Below the pieces are notes generated by a model. It ran no database searches. It was not told the DNA's origin and saw only the letters and a list, made by a program, of their open reading frames with translations. Source: Podaxis mareebaensis (taxonomy: Eukaryota; Basidiomycota; Agaricomycetes; Agaricales; Agaricaceae). Taken from it: DNA of 64,000 bases. Shown here in pieces: positions 62,065-64,000 of this stretch (within the stretch, counting starts at the first letter, position 1; every line of letters begins with the position of its first letter). Where the stretch lies: NCBI GenBank assembly GCA_018524725.1, contig JAEUWP010000024.1:1-64000 (forward strand), given 5' to 3'. Made by a program: the position numbers and the translations under genes.

Positions 62065-62073
62065 TTATCAGAT
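62065..62073 (-). promoter_or_regulatory. iron-type GATA site 2 (ATCTGATAA)
   Basis: TTATCAGAT on the plus strand reads ATCTGATAA on the minus strand. First of the three-site cluster next to ftr1. Confidence 0.7.
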
Positions 62074-62084
62074 GCGCTAGCGTA

Positions 62085-62093
62085 ATCTGATAA
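62085..62093 (+). promoter_or_regulatory. iron-type GATA site 3 (ATCTGATAA)
   Basis: ATCTGATAA on the plus strand, 11 bp after site 2 and in opposite orientation to it. Confidence 0.7.
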
Positions 62094-62107
62094 GACAATG
62101 TGCACCA

Positions 62108-62116
62108 TTATCAGAT
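62108..62116 (-). promoter_or_regulatory. iron-type GATA site 4 (ATCTGATAA)
   Basis: TTATCAGAT, the minus-strand form, 14 bp after site 3 and about 157 bp before the ftr1 ATG. Confidence 0.7.
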
Positions 62117-62272
62117 TAGAACCCTCGTTTTGTGGGAGTCTCAGCCTAAAAATAGTGTTTATACGTTTGAGGGCTAGAATTGATCCATTCTTCGGGTTGG
62201 ATAGGAGCTAGGGCAATCGACCGACTTTTATACCCGGAGAATGGGTCAACTTCTAGCCCCAGTCATCCCAAG

Positions 62273-63972
62273 ATGGCGAAAAACCTCTTCTCAGTCCCCA
62301 TCTTTTTTATCGTCTTCAGAGAAACTCTGGAGGCAGCGATCATCGTCTCAGTGTTGCTAGGTCTCGTCGAACAGCTCGTCTTTGACGAGAATAAAACAAC
62401 CCCGACACCAACAACTGGGACTGCGGCTGTAGAAGCTTCGGATGCTGACAGCAAGCATGGGTCTGTCTCACAATCTCCTCCAGCTTCTGGTCTGGTGGAA
62501 GATGATACCATCCAGCGCCGGAGACTTCTGCGAAAGATGCGACTCCAGGTATGGCTCGGGGGAGAACGTGAGGCATCGACCGTGGTACTCACAACTCCGA
62601 TAGATTTTCCTTGGAGCTGGTTTAGGACTACTCGTCGCCCTCGCAATTGGAGCCGCGTGAGTCTTAGTACCTCGTCACGGTGACTTTTCCCTTACCATCG
62701 GGCAAAGCTTCATTGCCGTCTGGTTTACCCGGGCAAGTGATCTCTGGGCGAAGTCGGAAGAACTTTGGGAAGGTAAATGCCCTCCCTTTCCTAGATCTCC
62801 ACTATCACAACGTTCAATCAATTCTTTTAAATAAGGTATTTTTAACCTGATCGCCTCACTCATGATTTTTGTTATGGGTATATCCATGCTGAAAATGGAT
62901 CGAGGTGAGGACGTCATCTGAGTAGAAATTGCTGCGATATTGACCCGCCGCTTTAGCGAAAGTCAAGTGGAGAGTCAAACTCTCCAAGGCCTTCAGCGGC
63001 AGCAGTGAGTCGTTGCTTCATTACCATCTTCTGATGGTAACTGACGGCATTGCTGCCAGAGGTGGAAAAAGAAACGGCCACGGGCAAATGGGTCCTTTTC
63101 TTGCTTCCATTGGTCACAGTGTTGAGAGAAGGTACTGTAAAAGTAAGCTCTAGTGCCGAGAGTGGAACTAAAATGTAATATTCGTCAGGCTTGGAAGCCG
63201 TCGTCTTCGTCGGTGGTGTATCCCTCGGTCAGCCTGCCACATCAATCCCCATCGCCACCATAGTGGGCCTCATCTGCGGACTCGCCTGTGGATTCCTCAT
63301 CTATGAATTCGCAAGTAGGACAGGTAAAGGCTTATCTCATCCTCGACAAACTATTCAAGGTTAATGAAATTTGTCAATAGCGTTAACCGTATTCCTCATC
63401 GTAATGACGAACTTCCTATTACTCATCGGAGCAGGCCTCTTCAGCAAGGCCGTCGGAAACTTTGAAGAGCATGCTTATAATGTGCTCTTGGGTGGCGACG
63501 TTGATGACGCCGGAGGAACCGGTCCCGGCTCTTACCGCGTTCAAGGGAACGTTTGGCACCTTGACTGTTGTGCATCCGAATCGAGGACCTCAAGTAACCA
63601 AGGGTGGTCGATCTTCGCAGCTATCTTCGGTTGGTCCAACAATGGCTCATGTACGTTCACCATAGGCAATCTAAGAGGACTAATTGCTGACGTTATTGCA
63701 TTAGTTGGAACCATACTCTCGTATGTGTTTTATTGGATTGCGGTTATGGCTGTTTTGGTTTACATGAAGTTCAACGAGGTCGGTGGCTTCCAAAGACTTG
63801 TTCCTAAGTAGGCACTAACAGGTATACTCAGGGCCGTACCAAATTACTTGGTCATGAATCGGCGGCTGCAGAGCGAAGGAGGGTGAGGCAGGCCAAGAAA
63901 GTCCATGATCATGATCATGGAAAGGAGAAGGAGCTCGAGCCCGAGATTGAAACCAATGAGCTGCCGAGGTGA
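62273..63972 (+). CDS. ftr1: FTR1-type high-affinity iron permease
   Basis: Ten exons: 62273-62548, 62604-62656, 62708-62772, 62836-62904, 62957-63004, 63060-63131, 63189-63323, 63381-63650, 63705-63778 and 63832-63972. All joins are in phase; 400 aa. It imports Fe(III) made by the partner ferroxidase across the plasma membrane. Both REXXE iron-binding motifs are present: RETLE at 16-20 and REGLE at 193-197. Several hydrophobic helices are clear (FIVFRETLEAAIIVSVLLGL; IFLGAGLGLLVALAIGAA; NLIASLMIFVMGISML; TALTVFLIVMTNFLLLIGAGL). The extracellular DDAGG..GPGSYRVQGNVWHLDCC loop is standard. The cytosolic tail has HDHDH amid Lys/Glu. I chose the ATG at 62273 because MAKNLFSVPIFFIVFRE matches the family start. 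Without the last intron the frame would stop at 63809-63811. Confidence 0.95.
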
Positions 63973-64000
63973 ACGTTAACTGAACATCCATGTTGCTCTT

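Larger units (their letters stand above)
61563..62272. promoter_or_regulatory. shared fet3-ftr1 divergent promoter
   Basis: The 710 bp between the two start codons contains four exact copies of ATCTGATAA (two in each orientation) and an additional GATAA at 61756-61760. Three sites cluster within 52 bp about 160-190 bp before ftr1; one lies about 170 bp before fet3. This is the arrangement expected for joint repression by an iron-sensing GATA factor. Confidence 0.75.

Overview
The window looks like nuclear DNA of a filamentous basidiomycete, probably an Agaricomycete. Genes are split by many short GT-AG introns (mostly 44-68 bp). The families are typical of mushroom-forming fungi: HNH proteins, CBM19 and GH18 chitin proteins, F-box/LRR-like proteins, TKL-like kinases and a FET3/FTR1 iron-uptake pair. 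I worked out exon joins by hand from splice signals, reading-phase agreement and family resemblance. No RNA evidence or database search was available.

Layout. 0.5-3 kb: an HNH gene and a decayed gene. 3.6-12.1 kb: a secreted CBM19 protein, a major-royal-jelly/yellow-like secreted protein and a GH18 chitinase with a probable 1-base frameshift in a run of seven C. The chitinase lies between two diverged copies of a segment of about 1.2 kb, and the second copy carries a broken 5' piece of the royal-jelly-like gene. 13.2-15.1 kb: serine hydroxymethyltransferase with an 8-nt micro-exon and a start arrangement suited to dual targeting. 16.2-19.5 kb: two LRR-like paralogues without a visible F-box. 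21.7-26.1 kb: a 1454-aa coiled-coil protein with a C-terminal HPD motif. 27.3-30.8 kb: two F-box/LRR-like genes. 31.8-36.3 kb: a 1493-aa low-complexity protein. 37.6-42.8 kb: two protein kinase genes on the minus strand, one IKS1-like and one TKL-like. 42.8-52.0 kb: a gene-poor stretch. 52.0-54.9 kb: a 957-aa Ser/Thr/Pro-rich protein with an RRM-like C-terminus. 54.9-59.1 kb: a second gene-poor stretch. 59.1-64.0 kb: a divergent pair, FET3-type ferroxidase (minus) and FTR1-type iron permease (plus).

How the genes work together. The clearest functional unit is FET3/FTR1. The ferroxidase oxidises Fe(II) at the cell surface and the permease imports the Fe(III). Their 710-bp shared intergenic region holds four exact ATCTGATAA elements, the known target type of fungal iron-sensing GATA repressors (Urbs1/SRE1/Fep1), so the pair is very probably co-repressed by iron. 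The CBM19 protein and the chitinase may both act on cell-wall chitin, but nothing shows they are linked. I found no rRNA, convincing tRNA, intact transposon or CRISPR array, and no clearly new multi-gene system. The most rewarding items are the iron regulatory region, the duplication around the chitinase, the SHMT micro-exon, and the F-box/LRR-like family in which two members appear to lack an F-box.
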